A DNA stretch of 64,000 bases. Origin: Eriocheir sinensis. Lineage: Eukaryota; Arthropoda; Malacostraca; Decapoda; Varunidae. Position 1 is the stretch's first letter; every line of letters starts with the position of its first letter. A program made the position numbers and the translations under genes. The stretch is taken from assembly GCF_024679095.1 (NCBI RefSeq), contig NC_066515.1, positions 25,236,887 to 25,300,886 on the forward strand, in the 5' to 3' direction. The notes beneath the pieces were generated by a model. That model did not search any database. It worked only from the letters and a program-made list of their open reading frames with translations, and had not been told where the DNA came from. Positions 43,931-55,199 of this stretch are shown here, one piece after another.

Positions 43931-44269
43931 TGAGCTAAATATATAAACGTTTTCATTTGTAATCGTCGGAAAACGTTGCTTTCAGGCACTTTAATCCCAC
44001 TGTGCGAAAAGAACATGCATTAGTAATTTGCTGTATTTCTCATTTGATCCCACTCATAATGAAACATACTTAGACTAATGCGATTTTATGGGATTCACAG
44101 CGTTCTTAGTTTTACGTTTTTGTCTGCACGAGTCACACGGGTACACATTTGTTTTTAATTCTTTAGTTTCTCTTGAAATGAATGAGGTGAGAAACAAGAC
44201 GGAGAAAACTTAGACCTGCAAAGACGTTAGAATATTCAATGAGGTTAACAAGAAAAGTTAGAAGAAAAC

Positions 44270-44900
44270 AGATTACAATTTGACATTTTGATAATTATAA
44301 ACAATCGCATTATAAATTTTGTGTATAGATAAGAAATTTGTTACTGAAAGAATACAAAGACACTGAATAAAATAAATGTAGATAAGATGTAAATAATTCT
44401 TGAAAAAAGGAGATTATGATAACGCATATTTTGATAGTTATAAGAATATCATTAGAAACTTTACTATAGATAAGAAATTTGTTACTAAAAGAAAGACACT
44501 GAATAAGATAAATGTAGATAAGATGTAAATAATTATTGAGAAAAGGAGATTATGATAACGCATGTAATAATAATAATAATATCATTAGAAATACTATAGA
44601 TAAGAAAGAAGAAAAGAAAGACAGAAGAAGATAAAGGGTAAGAAGAAGAAGAAAACAGATTACGATAAGACATATTTTGATAGTTATAAGAATATCATGA
44701 GAAATTTTTATATAGATAAGAAATTGATTACTTAAAGAACACAGATTAGAAAAAATATATGAAGATAAGAAGTAGACTGTTAAAAATGGATTATGATCAG
44801 ACATATTTTGATAGTTATAAGAATATCATTAGAAATTGTAATATAGATAAGAAATTGATTACTTAAATAATACAAAAACATTAAATAAGATAAATATGGA
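44270..44900 (+). repeat. Tandem repeat, unit about 120-140 bp, about 5 copies
   Basis: The blocks ttgatagttataagaatatc, attagaaa..ttactatagat and aagaaatttgttact recur near 44286, 44432, 44565, 44679 and 44808, followed by gataaatgtagataagatgt in several copies. AT-rich. Confidence 0.82.
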
Positions 44901-45182
44901 TAAAATGTAAGTTAAAAAAAAGTTATAATAATAATAATAAGAAGAAGAAGAAGAAGAAAGAAGAAGAAAACAGGAAGAAAAGAAATAGGAGGATCACGAA
45001 AGTTAGGCGAGGGAAGAAGAAAGAGGAGGAGAAGAGGAAGAGGAAGAGGAGGAGGAGGAGGAGGAGGAGGAGGAGAAGCAGGATACGAAAAATCAAAGAA
45101 AAAAAACGAAGGGAGGAAAGGAAAGAATAAGTGAAATAATACATAAAAATTGAGCGAACACAAAAGAACAGTTTAGAAAAGA

Positions 45183-45665
45183 CTTAGACATTTAGATAGT
45201 TAAAAAAAATCTCACTGGGGAAACTTAACATTGGTAGGAAATTCTTTACTTATAGAGGTACATATTAACATTTAGATAGTGAAAAAGAATCTCATTGGGA
45301 AACTTAACATTGAGGGGAAATGCTTTACTAATTGAGATTCATATTAACATTTGGATAATTAAAAAAATCTCATTGGGGAAACTTAACATTGAGGGGAAAT
45401 TCTTTACATATAGAAGTACATATTAACATTTAGATAATTAAAAAAAAATCTCATTGGGGAAACTTAACACTGGTAGGAAATTCTTTACTTATAGAGGTAC
45501 ATATTAACATTTGGATAATTAAAAAAAAATCTCATTGGGGAAACTTAACATTGGTAGGAAATTCTTTACTTATAGAGACACATATTAACATTTAGATAGT
45601 GAAAAAAAATCTCATTGGGGAAACTTAACATGGGTAGCAAATTCTTTACATACAGAGGCACATAT
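45183..45665 (+). repeat. Six-copy tandem repeat, unit about 80 bp
   Basis: The block aacattt(a/g)gataatt or gatagtg, then aatctcattggggaaactta and aggaaattctttacttatag, recurs six times at about 80-base spacing. Confidence 0.9.
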
Positions 45666-45784
45666 TATAATTTTCAATAGGCCAAAAACAATATATCGAC
45701 ACTTGCTTATGCCTGATGGTTTCTGATCACCTGTGCTCCGTCCCTCACCTGTTGATTAAGGACCGAGCTCACCTGTCCCGTCCT

Positions 45785-45986
45785 CTAATTGTTTGTGTGT
45801 TCATTTGTTCATAAGGTGTTTTGGTGTGTGTGTTTGTGTGTGTGGTATTATTACTATTATTATTATTATTACCTTAACTATGTGTGTGTGTGTGTGTGTG
45901 TGTGTGTTTAAATAAGTATTTATGTATGTAAAGAAAAAAAATTAACTACCCATGAAACTTAAGCCAAGCTATTTTTAATCATGTGT

Positions 45987-46033
<47 letters not shown>

Positions 46034-46108
46034 AATAAGTATGTATGTATGTAAAGAAACAAAAACTAACTACCCATGAAACTTAAACCAAACTATTTAT
46101 GATTATGT

Positions 46109-46170
<62 letters not shown>
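45785..46170 (+). repeat. (GT)n arrays in a duplicated unit
   Basis: (GT)n lies at 45885-45907, 45983-46031 and 46107-46169, each followed by aaataagtatttatgtatgt or a related tail and actacccatgaaactta, so the array and its flank were tandemly copied about every 120 bases. Confidence 0.9.
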
Positions 46171-46172
<2 letters not shown>

Positions 46173-46258
46173 AAAAAAAACACTAACCATCTACTCAATA
46201 AACAAATTTAAGTCTATTTTTTCATTCCTTGCTCCCCGCCCCCCTTGGCCCCCCGCAG

Positions 46259-46273
46259 CGCTGATCCGGAGGG
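46259..46273 (+). CDS. Otof: Candidate 15-nt in-frame ferlin microexon
   Basis: Fifteen bases, cgctgatccggaggg, sit between a strong pyrimidine tract ending ccccccgcag and a strong donor gtaagg. The flanking exons leave a phase-2 junction (GG plus one base). Inserted there, the microexon keeps frame and changes DDIE-G-NLLLP to DDIE-GADPEG-NLLLP. It lies in an isolated GC-rich patch inside AT- and repeat-rich intron. No homologous insertion is known to me, and length 15 fits phase by chance once in three. I rate it a plausible alternative microexon in the FerI-C2C joint, not an established one. Confidence 0.5.
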
Positions 46274-46293
46274 GTAAGGGCAGCCAGGAGCGC

Positions 46294-46353
46294 CGCCCCC
46301 CACCCCCGCGCCCCCCTCTTCCCCGTGGTGGAGGGGGGCGGGGGAGGGGGGCA
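46294..46353. repeat. GC-rich inverted repeat with G-quadruplex motifs
   Basis: A C-rich arm (about 46294-46317) and a G-rich arm (46331-46352) are nearly perfect reverse complements, differing by one mismatch and a two-base insertion, with a loop of about 13 bases. The G-rich arm (G6-C-G5-A-G6) and the complement of the C-rich arm can each form G-quadruplexes. It starts 20 bases after the microexon donor. Confidence 0.85.
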
Positions 46354-46494
46354 GGAGTGCATGGAGAACCAGTGTATAATGTGCATGATTGCTTGACTCT
46401 GATATATATCCTTGGTCTTGTCCCTCCTTCTCCCTCCTTCCTTTCCTTCATCCTTACTTTTGTACCTGTGTTTGTCCCCTCCCGTCCTTCATTC

Positions 46495-47265
46495 CTCCCT
46501 TTCCTTCCCTTCCTTTCTATGTTCTTCCCTTCCCTTCCCTTCCCTTCCAAGACTGCTTCCTATCATTTATATGGTTTATCTTTTCCTCTCTACAATCTTC
46601 CCTTCCCTTCCCTTCCCTTCCCTTGCCTTCCCTTGCCTTCCCTTCCCTTCCCTTCTCTTCCCTTCCCTTCCCTTCCCTTGCCTTCCCTTGCCTTGCCTTG
46701 CCTTCCCTTCCCTTGCCTTCCCTTCCCTTGCCTTCCCTTGCCTTCCCTTCTCTTCCCTTCCCTTCCCTTCCCTTCCAAGACTCCTTCCTTTCATTCCTAC
46801 ATTCCTCCCTTCTATGTTTTCTTCTCCTCTCTTTCATTATCCCTCCTTTCTCCTTTTCCTCCATCCCTCCCTACCTTAGACCCTTCCCTCCCTTCCTACA
46901 CTCCCTTCCTTTCCTCTCCTGTATCCATTCCCTTCCTTTGTTAACTTTGCTTCCCTTCCTCCTTCCCCCTTTCCTACATTCCTCCTTTCCTTATGACCCT
47001 TCCCTCCCTTCCTACACTCTCTTTCCTTTCCTGTATCAATTCCCTTCCTTTGTGCCTTCCTTCCCTTCCCTCATTCGTTCTCTCCCTATTATCCTTCCTT
47101 GCTTCCCTCCCTTCCTCCCTTTCCTTCCTACATTCCTTCATCCTATAGTTTCTTTCATCCTTCCCTTTTGTTCCTATGTCCTCAATTCCTTTCCTTCCTT
47201 ATATTAATTCCTTCCATTCCTACATTCCTTCCCTTCTCCTATAATTCCTTCCCCTTCTGTCTCTC
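46495..47265 (+). repeat. (CCCTT)n-like array in pyrimidine tract
   Basis: Pentamers ccctt with ccttg variants fill 46590-46780. The flanks contain two copies of ccttccaagactgcttcc/ccttccaagactccttcc (46543 and 46772). Pyrimidine-rich sequence continues to 47265. No gene. Confidence 0.88.
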
Positions 47266-47270
47266 TCCGG

Positions 47271-47316
47271 CATATGGCCACAGATGTTGCGCCGACTAAA
47301 CGAAACTTTCCGACTT
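47271..47316 (+). repeat. Dispersed 46-bp element, copy 2
   Basis: Second copy of the element at 7659-7704 (two mismatches, both A/G). Confidence 0.7.
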
Positions 47317-48110
47317 TCCTTCCTTTCCTTCCTTCCTTTCTTCTCTATATTCCTGTTCTCAGTTGCTTATTCCTTCCTTTTATTCCAGTTTTCCTTTCCA
47401 CCCTTTTCTTTTACTACTGGGATATTTTTTTATTATTTTTCCATCTTTTTTTCTTCATTTTCCTTCTTTTTTCTTTCCTTTCGTGTTTTCTTTATAATTT
47501 TTCGTATCTTCTTCCTTCGCTTCCTCCTCTTCCTCCTCCTCTTCCTTTCTCTCCGTCACGTGTCCTGCCTCCTCCTCCTCCTCCTCCTCCTCCTCCTCCT
47601 CCTTTCTTCGCCTAACTTTCGTGATTCTTCTTTTCTTCCTGTCTTCTTCTTTTTTTTCATTTCTTTGTCCCTCTCCCCTCCTTCAATCTTTTATTTTCTT
47701 CCTCCTCCTCCTCCTCCTCCTCCTTTCTCTCACTTCCTCCATTCTTTCCTCCCTCTTCACCTTCCTCAGATTCTCATGTTCAAGGCTACCTCTTCTTTCC
47801 TCCTCCTCCTCTTCCTCCTCCTCCTCCTCCTCCTCCTCCTCCTCCTCCTCCTCCTCCTCCTCCTTTCTCTCACTTCCTCCATTCTTTTCTCCCTCTTCAC
47901 CTTCCTCAGATTCTCATGTTCAAGGCTACCTCTTCTTTCCTCCTCCTCCTCCTCCTCCTCCTCCTCTCATGATTCACATCTCGCTCGCCTCCTTGAATTT
48001 TTTCCCTCTTTTTCTGTCCCTTCCTCCTCCTCCTCCTCCTCCTCCTCCTCCTCCTCCTCTTCCTCATTCCACTATCTCCCCTCCCTCTTTCTCTCCCTCT
48101 TCTCTCTCTC
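47317..48110 (+). repeat. (TCC)n arrays in a pyrimidine tract with a duplicated block
   Basis: (TCC)n at 47570-47603, 47698-47727, 47799-47865, 47940-47967 and 48024-48060. The block from ctttctctcacttcctccat through ttctcatgttcaaggctacc occurs twice, near 47722 and 47862. Confidence 0.9.
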
Positions 48111-48389
48111 ACAGCATCCACGCACCACATTCCACCTCTGTACATACACTCCCTCCACACGAATCTTCCACCTGTATATGTGTTCGTCCACTGTATAGAA
48201 AGGAAGGTGGATGAAGAGGAAGGGAGTGGAGGAAAGAGAAATTCGTAGTCACAACAGAAACACGTGAATAATAGATAGATGTAGATTAGAACCTGGATCG
48301 TAAAAGAGAATATAGGAAATAGGTAGAAAGTAACATATATTAGCATACGTAAGACGAGATACATATAGAAAGTTGAATTATAAAACGAT

Positions 48390-48900
48390 AGAGCAATGAA
48401 GATAGTATAATATAAGAAGGCATCCCCATAGAGCATTATATAAAGAAAAAACACATATAAGAAGTAAAATTATTAGATAGTGAAAAATTAGAAAATAGAA
48501 TCAATGAAACTACACGAGTATAAAATCAATATAGCAATGAAGGTAGTATAATATAAGAAAGCATTGCCTTAGAGCATTATATAAAGAAAAAACACAAAAA
48601 GGAAGTAAAATTATTAGTTAGTGAAAATATAGGAAATAGAATCATTGAAACCACGCGAGTATTAGTAAATCAAGATACAATTAAAAACTAGAATTATAAA
48701 AGATAGATAGGAAGGTAGAAATTAAACTACAAGGAACTACTAGAAAGAAAAACCACATAAAGGAAGTAAAATTATTAGATAGTGAAAATATAGGAAATAG
48801 AATCATTGAAACCACGCGAGTATTAGTAAATCAAGATACAATTAAAAACTAGAATTATAAAAAGATAGAGAGATAGAAATTAAAATACAGTAATTATTAG
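48390..48900 (+). repeat. Three-to-four-copy AT-rich tandem repeat
   Basis: The blocks aaagaaaaaacaca, gaagtaaaattattag(a/t)tagt and atagaatca.tgaaac(t/c)ac(a/g)cgagta recur near 48440, 48585 and 48747, and part of the following sequence (aatcaagatacaattaaaaa) is duplicated near 48668 and 48829. Confidence 0.8.
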
Positions 48901-49540
48901 AAAAATCCCCATAAAATATTAGAAAAACAAGATATATATGAAACTTAGAAATGGGAAACTAGTAAATAATTATGAAATAGACTTGTAATGTAGATAATAT
49001 ATTGTTAAGAGAAAGTATTACAAGAAAGTTTAACAAAGGGTAAGAATATTAATAGTCACTGATAGACTAGATAAAAGTTGTTAGGAGAATTGTTATAGAG
49101 AAACTTATCAAATGGGAAGTTTTAAAAATTACTGATATGCTAAAATTTAGAAGTTAAAAAAGTCGTTAGAGGAAGTAATATAGAAAAAAGTTTAACGAAG
49201 GAAATGTCATCGATAGACTAGAATCATAAAAAAAAGTTCATAGTCGTTATAGAAACTATTAAAGACGAGTTATGATAATGAGAAAGCTTGTAAAGAGTGT
49301 AGGAAAAAAAATAAGTGAAGATAATTTAAGCTTTAGAGTCAGGGAAATTACCATGCCTGTAGTATTTTGTTGTTGTTAAAGTTAATTATATCTTGAAATT
49401 ATAGCAAAGCACGACTACGGATAATGGGACGATGACAAGTTTATGAGCAAAGGAAAATTACATAAACTGAAAATTAAAAAAGTATCACATTCGTAGTTTT
49501 CATGTAATTTGTAAGGACATGTTTTATTATAGCGTGACAA
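48900..49540. other. AT-rich intron, no feature seen
   Basis: Unique A-rich sequence with only faint internal similarity (gaagtaat/gaaactta motifs). No coding potential recognised. Confidence 0.5.
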
Positions 49541-49549
49541 TAATGATAA

Positions 49550-49800
<251 letters not shown>

Positions 49801-49908
49801 AATTACCATTAAAGAAAACAAAACTTACAACTAATGTCACCAGAGGGCAGCAGTAGCCTCACAAAGCACAGCACAGCCACCAACACTCACACACACACAT
49901 ATAGACTC

Positions 49909-50150
49909 CGTATCCTCACTCTCACACTACACACCTTCAAATCTCACCACCAGATGTCATGTCGATGTATGAGGGAGGACTTATAACTTACATAGAGGGC
50001 AGCACTATGCTCATCACCTACATATATAATAGAGTTCGTATCCTCACTATCACACTACACCTTCAGATCTCACCACCAGATGTCATGTCGATGTATGAGG
50101 GAGGACTTATAACTTACTTAGAGGGCTGCACTGCACTCATCGCTCCCTCT
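49909..50150 (+). repeat. Two-copy tandem duplication, unit about 128 bp
   Basis: The blocks cgtatcctcact, ctcaccaccagatgtcatgt, cgatgtatgagggaggactt and gagggc(a/t)gcact recur 128 bases apart. Each copy carries a CTCF-like core. Confidence 0.92.
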
Positions 50151-50220
50151 GTCTGAAGTTAATCTAATTTCAAAGAGGGTCATGAGCGGGGTTACTAAAT
50201 TATCGCAATCAGAACTCTCT

Positions 50221-50430
50221 ATTCCCCTGTTTTTTACCGATATTGCAAGAGACTCAACAATAACGATTTAACGATATCTATTAAAAAGTATCGTTATCCA
50301 TGTGGCAGCGATAGTTTTTAGTTATATTCCCCAGTTTCTGACCTATATTGCAAGAGACTCAACAGTAATGATTTAACGATATCTATAAAAAAGTATCGTT
50401 ATCCATGTGGCCGCGATAGTTTTTGGTCTG
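50221..50430 (+). repeat. Two-copy duplication, unit about 105 bp, with AACGATA/TATCGTT hairpin
   Basis: The blocks tattgcaagagactcaaca and atttaacgatatctat...aaagtatcgttatccatgtgg occur twice. Within each, AACGATA and TATCGTT (50271-50277 and 50290-50296 in copy 1) are inverted repeats around a 12-base spacer. Confidence 0.85.
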
Positions 50431-50454
50431 AAACCGGCGGGTACAACATTTTTT

Positions 50455-50510
50455 TCTTACAGTAAAGGAAGCAGTTTAAGGGCAAGAAAAAGAAAACAAT
50501 AATGAAAAAA
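50455..50510 (+). repeat. Partial SINE-like element
   Basis: The run cttacagtaaaggaagcagt, ttaagggcaag, gaaaacaataatgaaaaaaa matches the central part of the element at 8361-8457 in the same orientation. Confidence 0.6.
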
Positions 50511-50582
50511 AATATCGATTGACAGAATGATAGTTTATTGGTGATGACATTCTGGTAACCCTGGTCGTGAGCTCAGTGGCGC

Positions 50583-50940
50583 CACCTACACTGAGGAAAG
50601 TTACAAGTTCCCCCTCTCAGTCTTGTCATTCACACCTCAAAGCACTCGTCCGGTGATAGATTTTGGTTCATGTCATGTTTGTCGTAGTTGCAACGGCTCA
50701 CAATACACTGTAGAGGAAGGTTGATTGAATAAAAAGTGTACATTGTCTATATTTAACGACTGAGGAATGTTTTAAGATCTCCCTCTCGCTCTTGTCATTC
50801 ACACCTCAAAGCACTCGTCAGGTCATAGATTTTGGTTCATGTTTGTCTTAGTTGCAACGGCGCGCAAAACACAGTAGAGGAAGGTTGATTAAAAAGCACA
50901 CATTGTCTATATATAATGACAGTAGGGTATTTTTACATAT
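50583..50940 (+). repeat. Two-copy duplication, unit about 170 bp
   Basis: The blocks cttgtcattcacacctcaaa, gcactcgtc.ggt.atagat, ttggttcatg and tagaggaaggttgatt recur 165-170 bases apart (copies from about 50591 and 50760). Confidence 0.9.
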
Positions 50941-50944
50941 ATAA

Positions 50945-52080
50945 TGTCATATGACGGTATTTTTTTTATAATACGAAAAACTGAAAAAAAGATTGTGATT
51001 GGAAATATTTGTAGTTGGGTTAGAATTATCTTGTATTAATCGATATCTAATACTAACATAGAGATTTTCATTCGGTTTATTAGATATGTTTTAGCTTAGA
51101 CTGTTGATAGATTAGTCACTTGATAATGTAGATAAACTATAGATATTTGTTTTAATAGGAATAAGCAGGTTACCAGAAAGTCCTAGATATTAATTAGTCA
51201 TTTTTCATTGTCGTATTTTACCTGTAATTATTTCAGCATTATTACATTTCTTATTTCAATCCTTATATATATTTTCTGTCATTTTGTTTGCCATATATAT
51301 ATTTTTTTTAATTCACCCGGTTTTTTTTCTAATTTAGCGTGATCGGCCCGTGTATCACCGTACAAGGGGAAGGAATTAATAACATGCAAATTTTCGATAT
51401 TAAATTTTAGTCCCCCGTCATTTTTTTTTTTTTTTCGATAACGTAATAATTAGGGTTCACGACCTTCATATTTTTCTATTTTATTTTTCATATTTTTTTC
51501 CTTTTATTTTTAACACTTAACTTTTTGCTTCCTATTTTGTTTATTTCAGTGTTTATTCTTTTACTTGTTATTCCTTTTTATTCTTTCATTCTCTATTATT
51601 TACTGTTCTCTACTTTTGTTTTTCATTTATTTATTCATTATTTTTATATGAACATTAATTTATCTTCTTCACATTTACCCTGTTCCAATATTTTTCTCAT
51701 TTTCCCATTGCAATTTTCTTCATCATCCTATTTTACACTCCTATGCTGATTGACTAATTTTCCTTCCTTTTACCTTTTCTACACTGTACCAATATCCTTT
51801 TTTTAATATTTCTTTCCCCCTTCACACTTCAGCACTTATCCATAATTTTCCTTTAGTTTTCATTTTCATTTTTCCACCTCGATTTTCCACTTTTATTCAG
51901 TTTTCATTCTTTTTTTTTCCCGCATCTCCGTTTTTCAGTGTCCATTATTTTTCGCCCCGGGTCGCGTGTACCGTCCGGGTCTTTTTCTTCATTTCGGCGG
52001 CAGAGGTCAGGTCCGTTTCTTCCTCTTTTATTTTCTCTTTTTCTTTTTTTGTCTCGTCGAGTTGTCAGCGGGAGGCTTAT
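50945..52080. other. AT-rich intron, no gene
   Basis: Unique AT-rich sequence becomes T/C-rich after 51470. A short GC-richer patch (51955-52010) contains no recognisable exon. Confidence 0.5.
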
Positions 52081-52109
52081 CTTAAAGAATAGAGGGAAGC
52101 CGTGCATCT

Positions 52110-52171
52110 GACGTGTCGAGAGAGAGAGAGAGGGAGAGGGAGAGGAAGAGGAGAGTTTGTACCTATCGTCC

Positions 52172-52228
<57 letters not shown>

Positions 52229-52478
52229 CATTATAATCTTACCTCCTTCCTCTCTTCGTCCTTCTTTCCTTCCTTCTTTTCTTCCTCCCATTTCCATCTT
52301 CTTAAAATCCTCACTTCCTTTTTCCTTCCCTCTTCCTCTTTCTCTCCATCAAGGCCTTCCTATCTAATCTCTCTCACTCTCCCTCTCGCTCTCCATCCCT
52401 CCCTCCTGTCCCTCCTTCTCTCCCTCCCTTCCCTCTCTTTTTCTTCCATTCCTTCAAGCCATACGTGTACCATCATCA

Positions 52479-52546
<68 letters not shown>

Positions 52547-52565
52547 ACTCACTCTCTCTCTCTCC
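52110..52565 (+). repeat. (GA)n and (CT)n arrays
   Basis: A short (GA)n at 52118-52150, (CT)n at 52177-52224 and 52483-52540, with C/T-rich sequence between. T-rich sequence with gtttg repeats follows to 53040. Confidence 0.93.
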
Positions 52566-53049
52566 ATGACAAAAAAAATGTTACTCTCGGTTTTATGGTT
52601 TTTCTGTTTTTCCACTTTTATTTATGTTTTTGTTTGGTGTATTTTTTCCTTGAGTATTTGCTTTGTATCTTTTCTTTTTGTTTGTTTGTTTTGGTTTTGT
52701 TTTTTGCACGTGGAGGTTTTTTTTTCAGCTGTCTTTTTTTCTTTTTTTGGAAGTTTATTTGTCTTTTGTTTTCCCCGACTGTATTTTGTTTTTAGAGGCA
52801 AGGGATGGAAAGTCTCGTTTGTCTGTGTAGCTGTTTCTTTTTTTTTCTTTTTTTTCAGTGTAATGTTTGTTTGTTTGGTTGTTTTCACGTACTGACACTC
52901 TTGTTTTCTTTGGTTTTGCATGTAGTTATTTAGTTTGTTATTTGTGGCTCTTTTGTTTGTTGTTTTCTTTTTTGTTTGGCTAAGTAAATATTCCCTTTTC
53001 TTAGTTTGGGTTCATTTGTTTACTTATTTTTCTTTTAACTCACTTTTTT

Positions 53050-54180
53050 TTACACTTTACATCTTATATATTTTTTACGTGAACCGACTCATAATTATTA
53101 GCCAATGATTTCAGTCTCTCTACGCGACTAAAGGAACAACAAAGTATATATTTATCAATGACAACGTTTTTCTTTTGCATTTCACAGTCTTATATTTTTT
53201 AAAGGAACCGATTCATCTTTTCTTTCCAATGGTTTCAAGTCTCTCTACGCGACTTAAAGAACAACAAAGTATATATTTATCAATGACAACGTTTTTCTTT
53301 TGCATTTCACACTTATATTTTTTTTAAAGGAACCGATTCATCTTTTCTTTCCAATGGTTTCAAGTCTCTCTACGCGACTTAAAGAGCAACAAAGTATATA
53401 TTTATCAAGCACAACGTTTATTTTTTTGCAATTCAGTCTTATATTTTTTTAAACGAACCGATTCATATTTTTTTACAATGGTCTTAGTCTCTCTACGCGG
53501 CTTAAAGAACAACACAGTATATATTTATCAAGGAAAACGTTTTTCTTTTGCATTTCACTGTCTTATATTTTTTAAAGGAACCGATTCATCTTTTCTTTCC
53601 AATGGTTTCAAATCTCTCTACGCGACTTAAAGAGCAACAAAGTATATATTTATCAAGGACAACGTTTATTTTTTTGCATTTCACTGTCTTATATTTTTTT
53701 AAACGAACCGATTCATATTTTTTTACAATGGTCTTAGTCTCTCTGCGCGACTAAAAGAACAACAAAGTATATATTTATCAAAGAAAACGTTTTTCTTTTG
53801 CATTTCACTGTCTTATATTTTTTAAAGGAACCGATTCATATTTTTTTACAATGGTCTTAGTCTCTCTACGCGGCTTAAAGAACAACAAAGTCTATATTTA
53901 TCAAGGGCAACGTCTTCATTTTTTATCATTTTCAATCTCATTTTTTTTAGGAACCGATTCATATTTTTTGCCAAAGATTTCAAGTCTCTCTACGCGACTA
54001 AAAGAAGGACTAAGTCTGTATTTACCATGGACAACGGGGTTTGTTTGTTTGTTTTTTGCCCTTTTCAATCTCACATTTTTTTAAAGGAACCGATTCATAT
54101 TTTTTTTCCATTGATTTCAGTCTTTCTACGCGGCTTAAAGAAACAACTAAGTATATCTATAAAGAACAACAACGTTCCTC
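53050..54180 (+). repeat. Nine-copy tandem repeat, unit about 124 bp
   Basis: The block gaaccga(t/c)tcat recurs at 53081, 53205, 53330, 53455, 53578, 53705, 53828, 53951 and 54087. Each unit also has tctctacgcg(a/g)cttaaag, aacaacaaagtatatattta and an aacgttt-rich part. Unit length is not a multiple of three, so open frames change phase between copies and are not coding. Confidence 0.95.
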
Positions 54181-54334
54181 TTGATTTATGTCGGTTTCTT
54201 TTCATTCCTTTGTTGGCCGGAAGGAATTTTTCTCTTTTATTTTCTACCATTTCAAACATTTTCTCGACTTTGTGTTTATAATTTTTTTTACGAGGGAAAA
54301 TATGGTCTCCCTTTTTCCATCCCGGGTGTTCCTC

Positions 54335-55015
54335 CTCCTATTTCTTCTCTTCTCCTCTCCTCCTCCTTCCTCCCATCCCTTCTTTTCCCTTCCCTTTTCT
54401 TTTCACCTCTCCTCTTCTCCTCCCGCCTCTTCCCGTCCCTTCTCTTTTCCTCCCTCCTTCCTTCCTTCTCTTTTCTTCTCCTTCCTCCTCCTCCCGTACC
54501 TTCTCTCCCTCCATCCGCCTTCCATCTTCTCGCCCTGTCCTTCCTTCTCTTTCATTCCCTTTCCTTGTCTTTCTCCCGCTCCCTTCCCTTACATTCCCTT
54601 CTATTCCATTCCAGCCCCTTCCCTTCCTTGCCCTTCCCTCCGTTAACTTACCTCCCGTTATCTTACCTTAATACCGTAACTTATTACCCTACCTTACCTT
54701 GCTTGATATTACCCAATTTGACCTTCCCTTACGTTACATCCTTTTAGTTTCCCTTCCTTTCCCTCCATTTCTTCTTATTATGTTATCTTTCCTTCTCTTG
54801 CCTTCTCCTTCTCTGCCTCTCCTTTTCCTTTCGTTCCCTTCCTTTTCCATTCCTTCTTCTTTCTCCTTTTCCTCCTTTCCCATACCTCTCTTACATTTAT
54901 ATTCCCTTCCCTTTCTTTCTCATCCCTTCACTTCCTTTCCCTTCCCGTCCCTTCCCTTCCATCCCTATCTTCACTCCCCTCACCTGTCCTTCTCAACTTA
55001 CCTGTATTCTCATTA
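54335..55015 (+). repeat. Polypyrimidine tract
   Basis: C/T-rich + strand with irregular ccttcc units. Long Ser/Leu/Pro/Phe frames are compositional. Confidence 0.85.
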
Positions 55016-55199
55016 ACCTGCCGATGCACGTGTAATTAGCATCTCACCTTAATTAAGAGATGATTAAGTGAAGATTCCACTGACGCATTTATTACGTAAC
55101 TCATTAACATATGACTAATTACTGAACATAAATCCCTCAGAGCGGCTCATTAAGGTATTGGTCACGACTCTTCAGTAGCCAATCCACTTAATAACTTTG

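Larger units (their letters stand above)
49837..50587. promoter_or_regulatory. Cluster of CTCF-like motifs
   Basis: Five matches to the CCASYAGRKGGCRSYR consensus or its core: 49837-49852 (15 of 16), 49994-50004 (core 11 of 11), 50120-50130 (10 of 11), and on the minus strand 50577-50587 (AGGTGGCGCCA, 11 of 11). Half-matches ccaccagatgtc lie at 49947-49958 and 50073-50084. The motif is conserved between flies and vertebrates; binding here is inference. Confidence 0.4.

Noticed and set aside
49959..50156. 65-codon frame with duplicated MSMYEGGLITY
   Set aside because: Product of the 128-bp duplication; no start context, domain or homologue.
53548..54281. Frames containing FKEPIHIFFP...STRLKEQ
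   Set aside because: Non-triplet 124-bp tandem unit; frames switch between copies and contain no known domain.
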